The notes beneath the pieces are model-generated. The model saw only the letters and a list, made by a program, of their open reading frames with translations, had not been told where the DNA came from and searched no databases. From contig CM023539.1 in NCBI GenBank assembly GCA_013350335.1, positions 19,512,448 through 19,576,447 on the forward strand: a stretch of 64,000 nt of DNA. The letters run 5' to 3'. This DNA is from Chimonanthus salicifolius. Lineage: Eukaryota > Streptophyta > Magnoliopsida > Laurales > Calycanthaceae. The position numbers and the translations under genes were made by a program. Shown in pieces: positions 43,358-55,760 of this stretch (its first letter is position 1; each line of letters opens with the position of its first letter).

Positions 43358-46300
43358 TGTAACGCCCTGCCCTTTTTCACCCGTTTTCCGAAAATCAGAG
43401 TCTATTTTTTTTTTGAAATAGAAGAGTGAGAGAGGACGCTGACGCCACGACGCGAGTTAAGTCCGGGCTTCTAAAGCCCGACCCTTAACTGGCCAACCCC
43501 ACGCATGCGCGGAACTAAGTCCACGAGAATGGTTCACGCTTAGGAAGTAAGATCGCGGATTATAATCATTGCGGAACATGATAATAGAGTCTATCCTACC
43601 GGTTTTTAGATAGAAGGGAAGATATAACATTGAATTACCAAAATGCCCCTATGTTCATATTTATATTACAAAATGTAATCGTCCATAAGTAACGTCCAAA
43701 CCATCGCAAGAAATTTAAATTTATACAACCCGATAAGCTAAGTTACTTTAAAATTACATCTCCAAAATGTAAACGTAAAATAAACTAAGACTGCACTTTC
43801 CAAGCTCCTAAGCTTGGCCTCCGGTATGTCCACCGTTTCCTGCCTCTCCTGCGTCATCAGCTAGGGTAGAAGTAGGGCGTTAGTCAACGCGCCCAGTAGG
43901 ACTCCGAGTAGGGCTAGCACATGGATTAGTGATAACACACATACCGATAAAATAACACATAACAAAATAAGCATGTAATGAATGCTACGCCATGGGTGCT
44001 TATGTCATGTGTCCCACCCATCATCCGTATGATCATACAATGTATTATCCCCATGTCTGCTTCTCGGTCGCCCCAACGGAGCATGGACTCCGGTTATAGC
44101 ATGAGAGCTATCCCCATGTCTGATTCTCGGTCGCCCCGACGGAGCATGGACTCCGGTTATAGCATGAGAGCTATCCCCATGTCTGATTCTCGGTCGCCCC
44201 GACGGAGCATGGACTCCGGTTATGACCCCTCAGCTATCCCCATGTTTGCTTCTTGGTCGCCCCGACGGAGCATGGACTCCGGTTTGTTTATTTTTTTCTG
44301 CCCATGCCATGCATGAGATGTACGTGCATTATGCTATGTAGTATATAAATAAACCATAATTTTGATATCCAATACATAGCCATATAATGCATACTATTAA
44401 AATATAATCCATATGATTCATAACTTAAAACTCATCATAAGATAAATCATAATCATAAATCCATCATAAACCAAATCAAAATAATTTAAAACACCATCAC
44501 ATATCCATCGCTTACAAAGAGGTAGGAATCCTACCGAATACCGTGTCGCGTTTCGTTACGCTTCCCGTTCGATAATCTGGTCGCCGATCGAGTACCGTTT
44601 GCAACGTCCGATACCTTATTACATTTACCGAATTAGTCCCTACGTTATCCATGATTAAGTTCATAATTGATCCATCTACTTAGACTCATTAATGGTCATT
44701 AATTATGTTACAAATTTATCGAAAATCAGCCCTTTAACTTAGTCTCATTTTTCGTGGTTTAAAACACATACATAACCCGATTTTTGGCCAATTTAGATAT
44801 TTCCAATTTGCGGCCTAAAACGCAGCAACTAATCGCTTCACTTAACCATTCACAAAATATCCGATTTTTATGTCTGATCCCTATAGGGTTCTTCAATGTG
44901 GCCACTTATTACGGTTTTGCCACTCTTCTTCCATGGTAAATCATCCATTCATTTATGTGCATTCTAAGTCCAAGATTCATTCATACTTAGGTCCATTCAA
45001 TCATGACCTAGCATCATAAAATCAGCCACCTAATATTTAATTTTTGAAAAACATTTACTCCCACACCTAATTCCACATTTTGGCCTAAGGTGTGGTCCAC
45101 ATATCATGGCCTCCAAATGGGTCATGGGTTCGGCCATAAACCATGGCCGAACCCATGGTGCCTACTTTCCATTCCCTTGGGTCCATTTTATTCCCTTTAA
45201 TCCAATCTCAATGAATTTAATTTATCCATTCAAGTCCCCATTTTCATTCCATTTAAAACCTCACATATCATTTTTTTATAAATCCATTAAAATCTAGCAT
45301 TCTTCTACATCATTTTCCATTTATTAAAAATCCACTAATCACTACCCTAAGGTTCACCATTTTCAAAGACTAGGTTTTGTCCCAAAATAATCCAATTTTA
45401 AAATCACAAATCTTCATTCTTTTTGGCCCTTTAAAACAAACTCCTAGGCATTGATACATGCATTAACCTTAGCCTAAAATTGATCAAAATTTGGGTCATG
45501 GGTTCGGCCATACACCATGGCCGAACCCATGATGTCAATTTCCCCATTTTTCTTGGTTTCATTTACCCATTTAAACATACCTCTAATGAAAATTAAATCA
45601 TCCATTTAAATCACCAACATCACATATCATACTTGAAACATCCATACAATCTATCCATTTTTCTTAACCAATTTCTATACTTTCCCATCATAAAAAAAAT
45701 TATTAAATACCACCAATCATTTCCTCATTACCTCCATAATTCAAACTTATTCACTCCACCACTTCCATCTTTTAGCACCCATTTGAAAATCACATACCAT
45801 ACTCAAAATTTTCAAATTTTAGAAAACATCAACCATTGAGCATCTAAGGGTCCTAATCCTCATAGATCACTAAATCATCACCATTTAAATCACTTGAAAA
45901 CTAAATATCATAAATCCTTCTCCACCATTTTAAACCTTCAAACCTTAATTAAATTACCCATCATTCACCAAGGGGTTCGGCCATCCTACATGGCCGAACC
46001 CTATGGTCATCCATTCATTTAATCTATCTCTCTCTAAGTTTATCCATTTCTTAATCTTCCATTGATGGATCTTAGATCCAAGGCCCATGATGTTTTTGGC
46101 CATTATCTAATAAATGGATTCCCTTTTTAACCATAAATAAAAATCTAAACTCTTGTTTAGAAATACTTACGGATCCGACGGGTCCTCTGGTCTTTGTCGC
46201 TCCCGTCAACTTCCTTGGCCTCCCTTCTCCCTCTTCTTGATCTTTGATCGGCTAGATGTGCTTGATCAATGGTGGGACATGCTTGGATCGGCTAAGGTAA

Positions 46301-47401
46301 ATAAGGTTAGGTTAAGAGAGAAAGAGAGTATGGAGATGAGGGAGAGATCTTCAAGGTCTTGGTGGCCCAAAGCTTACATTCTCTTCTCTTTTCTTCTCCT
46401 TTCCTTCTAAGTTTTTCTTCTAAGTTTTTTCTCCTCTCTTGCAAGGTGAGTGCCGTTTTTTCTTGGTGTATGAGGAATGCTAGAGTGAAATGGGATGGAG
46501 GTGGCTGGAGTAGCCTTCACTCAAACATTAATTTCTTCACCAACCAAGCATGGGCTAGCTTGACTTTGGTGGTGGTGGTTGAGCCCAAACCACCATTTAA
46601 GCCCATGGTTTTCTTTTGTGTTTCTTAAGAGTGGTTTGTGTTTGTTGGAGTGGTTTTGACCATTTGACCAATTTAGATTAGGTTAATTAACTTAGATCAA
46701 TTTGATTTTTAGGTTAAGTTAATTAAGCCCATATTTCATTTAATTCCATTAAATTCCTTCTATAAGATCCACCCATGGTTGGCCCAGTCAACCATGGTGG
46801 TCGGTCCCACTATCCTTGGGTCCACACGCCACCTCCATGGGTGAGGTGGAGGTGGGCCCCATTTGGTCATACCATTTAATCTTGATACGTCTTAACTTAG
46901 ATAATTTTATAATTATCTAATCCATTTAATTTATTTTAATTGGATTACCATTGGGTCCATGACCCAATTATATTCTTGTCTTACCCATTTATCTTAGGGC
47001 TTACCTAGCTTGGCCCATTAGGTCCCATATGGTTCTTTGACCCAAATTGACCATCTTTGACCCGATTACTTACCATTGACCAATTACATGTATTAATTCT
47101 AATTCATGGTTTATTGGGTAAACATTGGGCCCATGGCCCAATTAAATTCCCTCCTTACCTTAGGCTTACCTCAATTGGGTCCATTGGGTCCCAAATGAGT
47201 ATTGGGCCCAATTTGACCATCCTTGACCCGATTAGTCCTCATTGACCCATTAGATGGATTTCATCCAATCCATGGCCCAATTGGGCCATTCTTGGACCCT
47301 TGTCCCAGAGTTGATCCATTTGGCATTTTCATCACCTCAAATTCCAATTTAAAATAATTAAATGTCCAATATATATTGATTCGAAAATTTGGGCTATTAC
47401 A
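43358..47401 (-). mobile_element. LTR2, central LTR of tandem element (4,044 bp)
   Basis: It is shared by the two element units: a polypurine tract lies on its 5' side (47402 on) and a primer-binding site on its 3' side. It contains hairpins at 45126, 45502 and 45974 and four CCGGAG/CTCCG units (44050-44290). Confidence 0.95.
43861..46170 (-). other. Intron-like unit in LTR2
   Basis: Minus strand: CCGTAAGTATTTC donor at 46170 and CTAAC...TTCTACCCTAG acceptor ending at 43861. It encloses the three hairpins. Confidence 0.5.
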
Positions 47402-47463
47402 ATTGAATCCTCTTTTGAAATTTTCGTCACGAAAATTCGAGCAAAGTAGGGGTCTAAAACAAC

Positions 47464-48345
47464 TCATGCGAAGAGCTCCGGGTAAACGGTTTTCATCTCC
47501 GACTCAAGTTCCCAGGTGGTTTCTTCACTGCCATGTCGTTCCCATACCACCTTGACGAATTGAATGGTGCGGTTCCGTAGCACCCTTTGTTCGCTTCCAA
47601 TAACTCTGACCGTCTTCTCCACATTTGTCGCATCGCTTTGTACATCGATGTCTTGAACATTTATTACATGGGAAGGATTAGGGTTGTACTTTCTCAGTAT
47701 GGACACATGAAATACATCATGTAGAGATGACAGCTGTGGAGGGAGCGCTAATTGATAAGCTACCCCTCCCACCCTCTTCAGAATTGGGAACGGCCCCACA
47801 AATCTAGGCGACAGTTTCCCTTTCTTTCCGAATCTCATGTGCCCCTTCCTTGGTGAGACTTTCAGAAATACCAAGTTCCCCACCTCAAACTCGAGGAACC
47901 TTCTCCTCTTGTCGGCATAGTTTTTCTGACTGCTCTGTGCAGTGAGTAGATGTTGCCGTATTAGCTTGATTTGTGTTGTAGTCTCTGCAACCAAATCCGG
48001 CCCAATCAACGCAGGCTCACCGGCCTCCGTCCAACACACTGGCGATCTACACGATCTACCATACAAGGCCTCAAACGGAGCCATCTGGAGACTTGCCTGG
48101 TAACTGTTATTGTAAGAGAACTCCACCAGTGGCAGATGATCCTCCCATCCGCCCTTGAAGTGTAGCATGCATGTTCTCAACATATATTCCAGTTTCTGTA
48201 TTGTCCTCTCTGACTGTCCATCAGTCTGTGGATGAAATGCTATGCTAGTCAATACGTCGGTCCCCATAGCCGACTGTAGGCCTTGCCATACTCTGCCGGT
48301 GAATCGGCCATCCCTGTCGGATACAATAGACCGGGGAATACCAGT
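47464..48345 (-). pseudogene. Integrase core end and chromodomain, second internal region
   Basis: The frame from about 48345 reads [21 protein letters not shown], the VSPRKGHMRFGKKGKLSPR region, LHDVFHVSILRKYNP and a C-terminal chromodomain-like end (VLRNRTIQFVKVVWERHG, SEETTWELESEM, YPELFA). A 1-bp deletion near 48342 (CCAGTAACC against CCATGTAACC in the other copy) separates it from the first half of integrase. Length and order match the copy at 35572. Confidence 0.9.
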
Positions 48346-48877
48346 AACCTGACGATCTCTCGGATGTACCGTCGGCCCAAAGTCTCTGATGAATCTGTCT
48401 TTTTGATGGGAAGGAAATGTGCGGACTTGGTTAACCGGTCCACTATGACCCATATCGCATCGTTGCCCTTTGATGACCTTGGCAACCCTGTTACAAAGTC
48501 CATAGATATATGCTCCCATTTCCATTCTGGTACCGGTAGGGGTGCAAGTAGGCCCAGTGGTTTCCGATGTTCTGCCTTAACCTGCTGGTTTATTAGGCAA
48601 CAAATGACAAAGGCTGCCACATCTTTATTAAGTCCGTGCCACCAATAGTGCCTCTTAAGGTCATGGTACATCTTCGTGCTGCCCGGGTGGATAGAGAGTT
48701 TGGTTTGGTGTGCTTCAATCAGCAACTCTCTTCTACAATTCTTAGGTACGTATGTCCTGCCTCGGAACATAAGGCCTTGTCCGGGTCGTAACTCCCACTC
48801 CGGTACAACCTCACCGGTAGACATCTTAGCCCAAATCTCCTCCTCCTCTGGATCTGTCCGTTGCTCCCGTTCAATCT
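48346..48877 (-). pseudogene. Integrase zinc segment and core start, second internal region
   Basis: It contains [38 protein letters not shown], a CCLINQQ variant of the zinc cysteines, [13 protein letters not shown] and [12 protein letters not shown]. It follows a TAG at about 48878 (GAG in the first internal region) and ends at the 1-bp deletion near 48342. Confidence 0.88.
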
Positions 48878-49905
48878 AGGAGACCATGTTGGATTGTATG
48901 ATCAGATTGTATATGGTACCATGATTATTGAGGTAAAGTTTAAATTCTCTGATGGTATTCAGTACCTCCCATTCCGTCCTGATCATGCTGGCTACTGTCG
49001 CATGTGACAAGCGGCTGAGGGCATCCGCCACTTTGTTCGCCTTGCCCGGATGATACCGAAGTGCGAACTCATAGTGCGCCAGATATTCCATCCATCTACG
49101 TTGTCTCATATTGAGTTCTTTCTGATCAAATAAGTACTTCAAACTTTTGTGATCCAAGAATACCTCAAACTTTTCACCATAGAGGTAGTGTCTCCAGCTT
49201 TTGAGAGCGAAGACCACCGCTGCTAGTTCTAGATCATGTGTGGGATAATGGCGTTCATGAATTTTCAATTGTCTTGATCCGTACGCCACCGCACGATTAC
49301 TTTGACTGAGTGTACACCCCAGTCCCTCACCAGAGGCATCGCAGTACACCTCATAATTTTTGCCTCTTTCCGGTAAGATCAGAATAGGAGCGGTCGTAAG
49401 CCTCTCCTTAAGCTCCTCAAATATTTGATTGCACAGATTGGACCACTCAAACTTGACTCCTTTCTGAGTGAGTCGGGTAAGTGGGGCTGCAATCTTGGAG
49501 AAGTGCATGATGAATTTCCGATAGTAACCGGCCAATCCTAGAAAACTGCGGATCTCGGTCACATTTGTCGGCGCTTTCCATTCCTTGACTGCTGCTACCT
49601 TAGCCTGGTCCACGGCTATACCTTCCTCTGATATGATGTGTCCTAAGAAGTTGACTTCAGATAGCCAAAATTCGCACTTGCTGGCTTTGGCATACAATTG
49701 GTTCTTTCTCAAGGTGTCTAGGACTATCTGCAGGTGCTCGGCATGTTCCTTCTGACTTTTGGAATAGATCAGGATGTCGTCAATAAATACGATCACAAAC
49801 TGATCTAAGTAAGGACGGAATATCCTATTCATCAGATCCATGAACACTGCCGGTGCATTAGTAAGCCCAAACGGCATGACTACATACTCATATAACCCAT
49901 ACCAT
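48878..49905 (-). pseudogene. RT (C-terminal part) and RNase H, second internal region
   Basis: From the deletion joint (about 49905) it reads [51 protein letters not shown], the RNase H segment and [10 protein letters not shown] lacks its first 90 or so residues, including the first catalytic aspartate. RNase H shows [10 protein letters not shown] where [10 protein letters not shown] is usual. The frame ends at TAG 48878. Confidence 0.9.
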
Positions 49906-50184
49906 TTTCAATGCCGTACATATTAGTCCTAATGATGTGTCTCTGACGGGGGATACAATGGTGAGTGATGTGGACAGGTTTTGTACTAGTGTACCCATGG
50001 CAGATATGAATGAATGTGATGCCCCAGAGTCAAATAAAGTAACAGCATAGGAACTACCAATTACAGCCATACCTTGCATCACTGAACGGTCCACTGCTAC
50101 TGGAGATGGCATGGTGAAGAGTCGTCCAGATCCCGCAGGTTTTGGTGCCCGCCCCGCCTGATTATGTGTTCTGCCTCCCCGCGA
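49906..50184 (-). pseudogene. Protease remnant, second internal region
   Basis: It contains the protease active-site motif [10 protein letters not shown] and TSLGLICTA, then jumps to the RT joint; everything between is deleted, as in the first internal region. Compared with the copy at 9170-11281, a few residues after SFISA are also missing. A TAG near 50185 (CAG in the sister copy) separates it from gag. Confidence 0.85.
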
Positions 50185-51194
50185 CTATGTTGGTCTAGTT
50201 GGAGGGCGGAAAGAGCCCCTGAAGTTGGAGGGTCGGTTGATCTGTGGACAATCCCTCTTGAAGTGGCCCTGTTGGCCACACTGATAACAGGTGTTCCCAC
50301 CACGGGGAACCTGTGTCACTGATGCTGATGTAGAAGGCTGACTAGGGCGAAAGCTCCCGGTAGATCCCGTGGAGGGTGAGGGCCTGCTAGGATTCGGGCG
50401 GAACTTCTTGTTGGGTTGGAATGTTCCACGCCCACCCTGCCCTCGGCGGTTGTCGAACCGCACTATCTCATTTAGTTCCTTTTCTGTGATGGTGGCCCTG
50501 CTAACCACCCCTGCCAGTGTGGGCTCCTTGAAAATGGTCACTCTAGTCTTGATGCTTGGCCGAAGGCCCCGTTCAAACATGCGGGCCATTCGGTGTTCAG
50601 TATCCACCATATAGAACCCATAGATAGACAGTTTGAGAAATTCTCTGTGATACTCCGCCACTGTCATGTTGCCCTGTACCAGTGAGATGAAAGCTTCAGT
50701 CTGGCTCTCTCTTTCTTCCTCCGGAAAGAATTGTTCTACGAAGGTGGCCGAGAACCACTCCCATGTCATGGGTATCCTTTCTCCTTCCGGTATCAATGCT
50801 TGTTGCTTTTCTACCACTTCCCACCAACTACCGGCATCCTCGATCAGTTGGGATGTGGGCAGTAAGATTTTATCAGCAGTACTGGAAATCTGGAGCAAAT
50901 TCAAGATTTGGTTGATCCTCTTTAACCAGTGTTCGGCTCCCACAGCCCCTTCCTTTCCCTTGAAGTAGGGAGGGCGCTGTTGTTGGAAGTCCTTGACTAT
51001 CTTCCGTTTATTGGAGTCGCTGGCGGTCGCATTGCCGCTTGAACTATGTCTTTCAACTCGGGAGGTACACCTTCTACGTTGATACTATTTTGTCCCTCGG
51101 CTGTATGAGGTGGTGGTACCTCTTCTTCCTGTCGAGGGGGTGTTACCTCTCTTTCCACTCGGGGGTTGCGACGGGTTCTTCTCTTTGGCGGCAT
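50185..51194 (-). pseudogene. Gag, second internal region
   Basis: ATG at 51194 (MPPKRRTRRN), with a frameshift near 51040 identical to that in the first internal region. An open stretch then follows with [20 protein letters not shown], gag domain HWLKRINQILNLL to MARMFERGLRPS, the basic SRPSPSTGS linker and the CCHC knuckle (C-YQ-C-GQQG-H-FKRD-C). It ends at TAG near 50185. This copy is not interrupted by an LTR, so it shows what the eta insertion at 38655 disrupted. Confidence 0.9.
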
Positions 51195-51696
51195 TTCCTA
51201 AGTCATTGCACAATATTCATTGCCTTAGTTCCTTCATAAAATTGTCATGTTCATAGCTTGGAACAATTTTCCTAAGTATCAATTATTTCCTTCATTTTGG
51301 GGGGGAGGATTATCGATTTAACTATATTTCATTCTTGGGGGAAAATTATTAAGTATCGAATATCGTTTATTTCATTTGGGGAAGGTTGCCAAATAAGCAT
51401 ACTTGGTTTGGGGAAAACTTCCCATCTAGCTATGTTTGTCCATTTTTGTGAAATTGGGGGAGATTTTCCTAATTTTGGTAATTCCCTCAATGTTATAATG
51501 ATTGTACTTCCCTTCCTATCATTTCTTACGTCAAATGTGGCGCTCAGATTAAATGTTTCAGTCTGAGTCAATCGAAGTAGATTAATCCGGCCCCCGTGCA
51601 GCGGACTCCGAAGAGTCGGTCAGTTGGGATTCTTAGCTGTCTGTGAGGCATGCAACCGTCTTAATCATACTTCGAGAGCTTCATTCCTTCGATTTC
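51195..51696 (-). other. Leader before gag, second internal region
   Basis: 502 nt nearly identical to 42844-43343. It holds no gene; the plus-strand ORF at 51297-51566 is a chance frame, absent from the sister copy. Confidence 0.55.
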
Positions 51697-51708
51697 ACTC
51701 TGATACCA
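51697..51708 (-). other. Primer-binding site, one base changed
   Basis: The minus strand reads TGGTATCAGAGT, differing from the usual TGGTATCAGAGC at the last base. It lies two bases after LTR3. Confidence 0.9.
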
Positions 51709-51710
51709 AC

Positions 51711-54700
51711 TGTAACGCCCTGCCCTTTTTCACCCGTTTTCCGAAAATTAAAGTCTATTTTTTTTTTGAAATAGAAGAGTGAGAGAGGACGCGGACGCCA
51801 CAACGCGAGTTAAGTCCGGGCTTCTAAAGCCCGACCCTTAACAAGCCAACCCCACGCGTGCGCGGAACTAAGTCCACGAGAATGGTTCACGCTTAGGAAG
51901 TAAGATCGCGGATTATAATCATTGCGGAACATGATAATAGAGTCTATCCTACCGGTTTTTAGATAGAAGGGAAGATATAACATTGAATTACCAAAATGCC
52001 CCTATGTTCATATTTATATTACAAAATGTAATCGTCCATAAGTAATGTCCAAACCATCGCAAGAAATTTAAATTTATACAACCCGATAAGCTAAGTTACT
52101 TTAAAATTACATCTCCAAAATGTAAACGTAAAATAAACTAAGACTGCGCTTTCCAAGCTCCTAAGCTTGGCCTCCGGTATGTCCACCGCTTCCTGCCTCT
52201 CCTGCGTCATCAGCTAGGGTAGAAGTAGGGCGTTAGTCAACGCGCCCAGTAGGACTCCGAGTAGGGCTAGCACATGGATTAGTGATAACACACATGCCGA
52301 TAACATAACACATAACAAAATAAGCATGTAATGAATGCTATGCCATGGGTGCTTATGTCATGTGTCCCACCCATCATCCGTATGATCATACAATGTATTA
52401 TCCCCATGTCTGCTTCTCGGTCGCCCCAACGGAGCATGGACTCCGGTTATAGCATGAGAGCTATCCCCATGTCTGATTCTCGGTCGCCCCGACGGAGCAT
52501 GGACTCCGGTTATAGCATGAGAGCTATCCCCATGTCTGATTCTCGGTCGCCCCGACGGAGCATGGACTCCGGTTATGACCCCTCAGCTATCCCCATGTTT
52601 GCTTCTTGGTCGCCCCGACGGAGCATGGACTCCGGTTTGTTTATTTTTTTCTGCCCATGCCATGCATGAGATGTACGTGCATTATGCTATGTAGTATATA
52701 AATAAAACATAATTTTGATATCCAATACATAGCCATATAATGCATACTATTAAAATATAATCCATATGATTCATAACTTAAAACTCATCATAAGATAAAT
52801 CATAATCATAAATCCATCATAAACCAAATCAAAATAATTTAAAACACCATCACATATCCATCGCTTACAAAGAGGTAGGAATCCTACCGAATACCGTGTC
52901 GCGTTCCGTTACGCTTCCCGTTCGATAATCTGGTCGCCGATCGCGTACCGTTTGCGACGTCCGATACCTTATTACATTTACCGAATTAGTCCCTACGTTA
53001 TCCATGATTAAGTTCATAATTGATCCATCTACTTAGACTCATTAATGGTCATTAATTATGTTACAAATTTATCGAAAATCAGCCCTTTAACTTAGTCTCA
53101 TTTTTCGTGGTTTAAAACACATACATAACCCGATTTTTGGCCAATTTAGATATTTCCAATTTGCGGCCTAAAACGCAGCAACTAATCGCTTCACTTAACC
53201 ATTCACAAAATATCCGATTTTTATGTCTGATCCCTATAGGGTTCTTCAATGTGGCCACTTATTACGGTTTTGCCACTCTTCTTCCATGGTAAATCATCCA
53301 TTCATTTATGTGCATTCTAAGTCCAAGATTCATTCATACTTAGGTCCATTCAATCATGACCTAGCATCATAAAATCAGCCACCTAATATTTAATTTTTGA
53401 AAAACATTTACTCCCACACCTAATTCCACATTTTGGCCTAAGGTGTGGTCCACATATCATGGCCTCCAAATGGGTCATGGGTTCGGCCATAAACCATGGC
53501 CGAACCCATGGTGCCTACTTTCCATTCCCTTGGGTCCATTTTATTCCCTTTAATCCAATCTCAATGAATTTAATTTATCCATTCAAGTCCCCATTTTCAT
53601 TCCATTTAAAACCTCACATATCATTTTTTTATAAATCCATTAAAATCTAGCATTCTTCTACATCATTTTCCATTTATTAAAAATCCACTAATCACTACCC
53701 TAAGGTTCACCATTTTCAAAGACTAGGTTTTGTCCCAAAATAATCCAATTTTAAAATCACAAATCTTCATTCTTTTTGGCCCTTTAAAACAAACTCCTAG
53801 GCATTGATACATGCATTAACCTTAGCCTAAAATTGATCAAAATTTGGGTCATGGGTTCGGCCATACACCATGGCCGAACCCATGATGTCAATTTCCCCAT
53901 TTTTCTTGGTTTCATTTACCCATTTAAACATACCTCTAATGAAAATTAAATCATCCATTTAAATCACCAACATCACATATCATACTTGAAACATCCATAC
54001 AATCTATCCATTTTTCTTAACCAATTTCTATACTTTCCCATCATAAAAAAAATTATTAAATACCACCAATCATTTCCTCATTACCTCCATAATTCAAACT
54101 TATTTACTCCACCACTTCCATCTTTTAGCACCCATTTGAAAATCACATACCATACTCAAAATTTTCAAATTTTAGAAAACATCAACCATTGAGCATCTAA
54201 GGGTCCTAATCCTCATAGATCACTAAATCATCACCATTTAAATCACTTGAAAACTAAATATCATAAATCCTTCTCCACCATTTTAAACCTTCAAACCTTA
54301 ATTAAATTACCCATCATTCACCATGGGGTTCGGCCATCCTACATGGCCGAACCCTATGGTCATCCATTCATTTAATCTATCTCTCTCTAAGTTTATCCAT
54401 TTCTTAATCTTCCATTGATGGATCTTAGATCCAAGGCCCATGATGTTTTTGGCCATTATCTAATAAATGGATTCCCTTTTTAACCATAAACAAAAATCTA
54501 AACTCTTGTTTAGAAATACTTACGGATCTGACGGGTCCTCCGGTCTTTGTCGCTCCCGACAACTTCCTTGGCCTCCCTTCTCCCTCTTCTTGATCTTTGA
54601 TCGGCTAGATGTGCTTGATCAATGGTGGGACATGCTTGGATCGGCTAAGGTAAATAAGGTTAGGTTAAGAGAGAAAGAGAGTATGGAGATGAGGGAGAGA

Positions 54701-55755
54701 TCTTCAAGGTCTTGGAGGCCCAAAGCTTACATTCTCTTCTCTTTTCTTCTCCTTTCCTTCTAAGTTTTTCTTCTAAGTTTTTTCTCCTCTCTTGCAAGGT
54801 GAGTGCCGTTTTTTCTTGGTGTATGAGGAATGCTAGAGTGAAATGGGATGGAGGTGGTTGGAGTAGCCTTCACTCAAACATTAATTTCTTCACCAACCAA
54901 GCATGGGCTAGCTTGACTTTGGTGGTGGTGGTTGAGCCCAAACCACCATTTAAGCCCATGGTTTTATTTTGTGTTTCTTAAGAGTGGTTTGTGTTTGTTG
55001 GAGTGGTTTTGACCATTTGACCAATTTAGATTAGGTTAATTAACTTAGATCAATTTGATTTTTAGGTTAAGTTAATTAAGCCCCATATTTCATTTAATTC
55101 CATTAAATTCCTTCTATAAGATCCACCCATGGTTGGCCCAGTCAACCATGGTGGTCGGCCCCACTATCCTTGGGTCCACACACCACCTCCATGGGTGAGG
55201 TGGAGGTGGGCCCCATTTGGTCATACCATTTAATCTTGATACGTCTTAACTTAGATAATTTTATAATTATCTAATCCATTTAATTTATTTTAATTGGATT
55301 ACCATTGGGTCCATGACCCAATTATATTCTTGTCTTACCCATTTATCTTAGGGCTTACCTAGCTTGGCCCATTAGGTCCCATATGGTTCTTTGACCCAAA
55401 TTGACCATCTTTGACCCGATTACTTACCATTGACCAATTACATGTATTCATTCTAATTCATGGTTTATTGGGTAAACATTGGGCCCATGGCCCAATTAAA
55501 TTCCCTCCTTACCTTAGGCTTACCTCAATTGGGTCCATTGGGTCCCAAATGAGTATTGGGCCCAATTTGACCATCCTTGACCCGATTAGTCCTCATTGAC
55601 CCATTAGATGGATTTCATCCAATCCATGGCCCAATTGGGCCATTCTTGGACCCTTGTCCCAAACTTGATCCATTTGGCATTTTCATCACATCAAATTCCA
55701 ATTTAAAATAATTAAATGTCCAATATATATTGATTCGAAAATTCGGGCTATTACA
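51711..55755 (-). mobile_element. LTR3 of tandem element (4,045 bp)
   Basis: This is the terminal 5' LTR; its outer end abuts GGTAG 55756-55760. Hairpins are at 53479, 53855 and 54327, and four CCGGAG/CTCCG units at 52395-52640. It is close to LTR2 throughout. Confidence 0.95.
52214..54523 (-). other. Intron-like unit in LTR3
   Basis: Minus strand: CCGTAAGTATTTC donor at 54523 and a CTAAC...TTCTACCCTAG acceptor ending at 52214. Confidence 0.5.
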
Positions 55756-55760
55756 GGTAG

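Larger units (their letters stand above)
31513..55755 (-). mobile_element. Tandem Tekay-like element LTR-internal-LTR-internal-LTR, TSD GGTAG
   Basis: GGTAG at 31508-31512 and 55756-55760 flanks the whole 24,243-bp block. Minus-strand order: LTR3 (55755-51711), primer-binding site, gag, pol, LTR2 (47401-43358), primer-binding site, gag, pol, LTR1 (35509-31513). Solo LTR eta lies inside the second internal region. LTRs begin TGTAATAGCC and end GGGCGTTACA on the minus strand. Both internal regions share a deletion that removes late protease and early RT, and a gag frameshift, so neither could act alone. LTR2 and LTR3 are more alike than either is to LTR1. Confidence 0.93.

Noticed and set aside
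43978..44316. ORFs repeating RSPRRSMDSG (also 32133-32432 and 52331-52669)
   Set aside because: They are antisense translations of the CCGGAG/CTCCG units. Repeat length happens to be a multiple of three in these copies only, and other LTRs break the frame.
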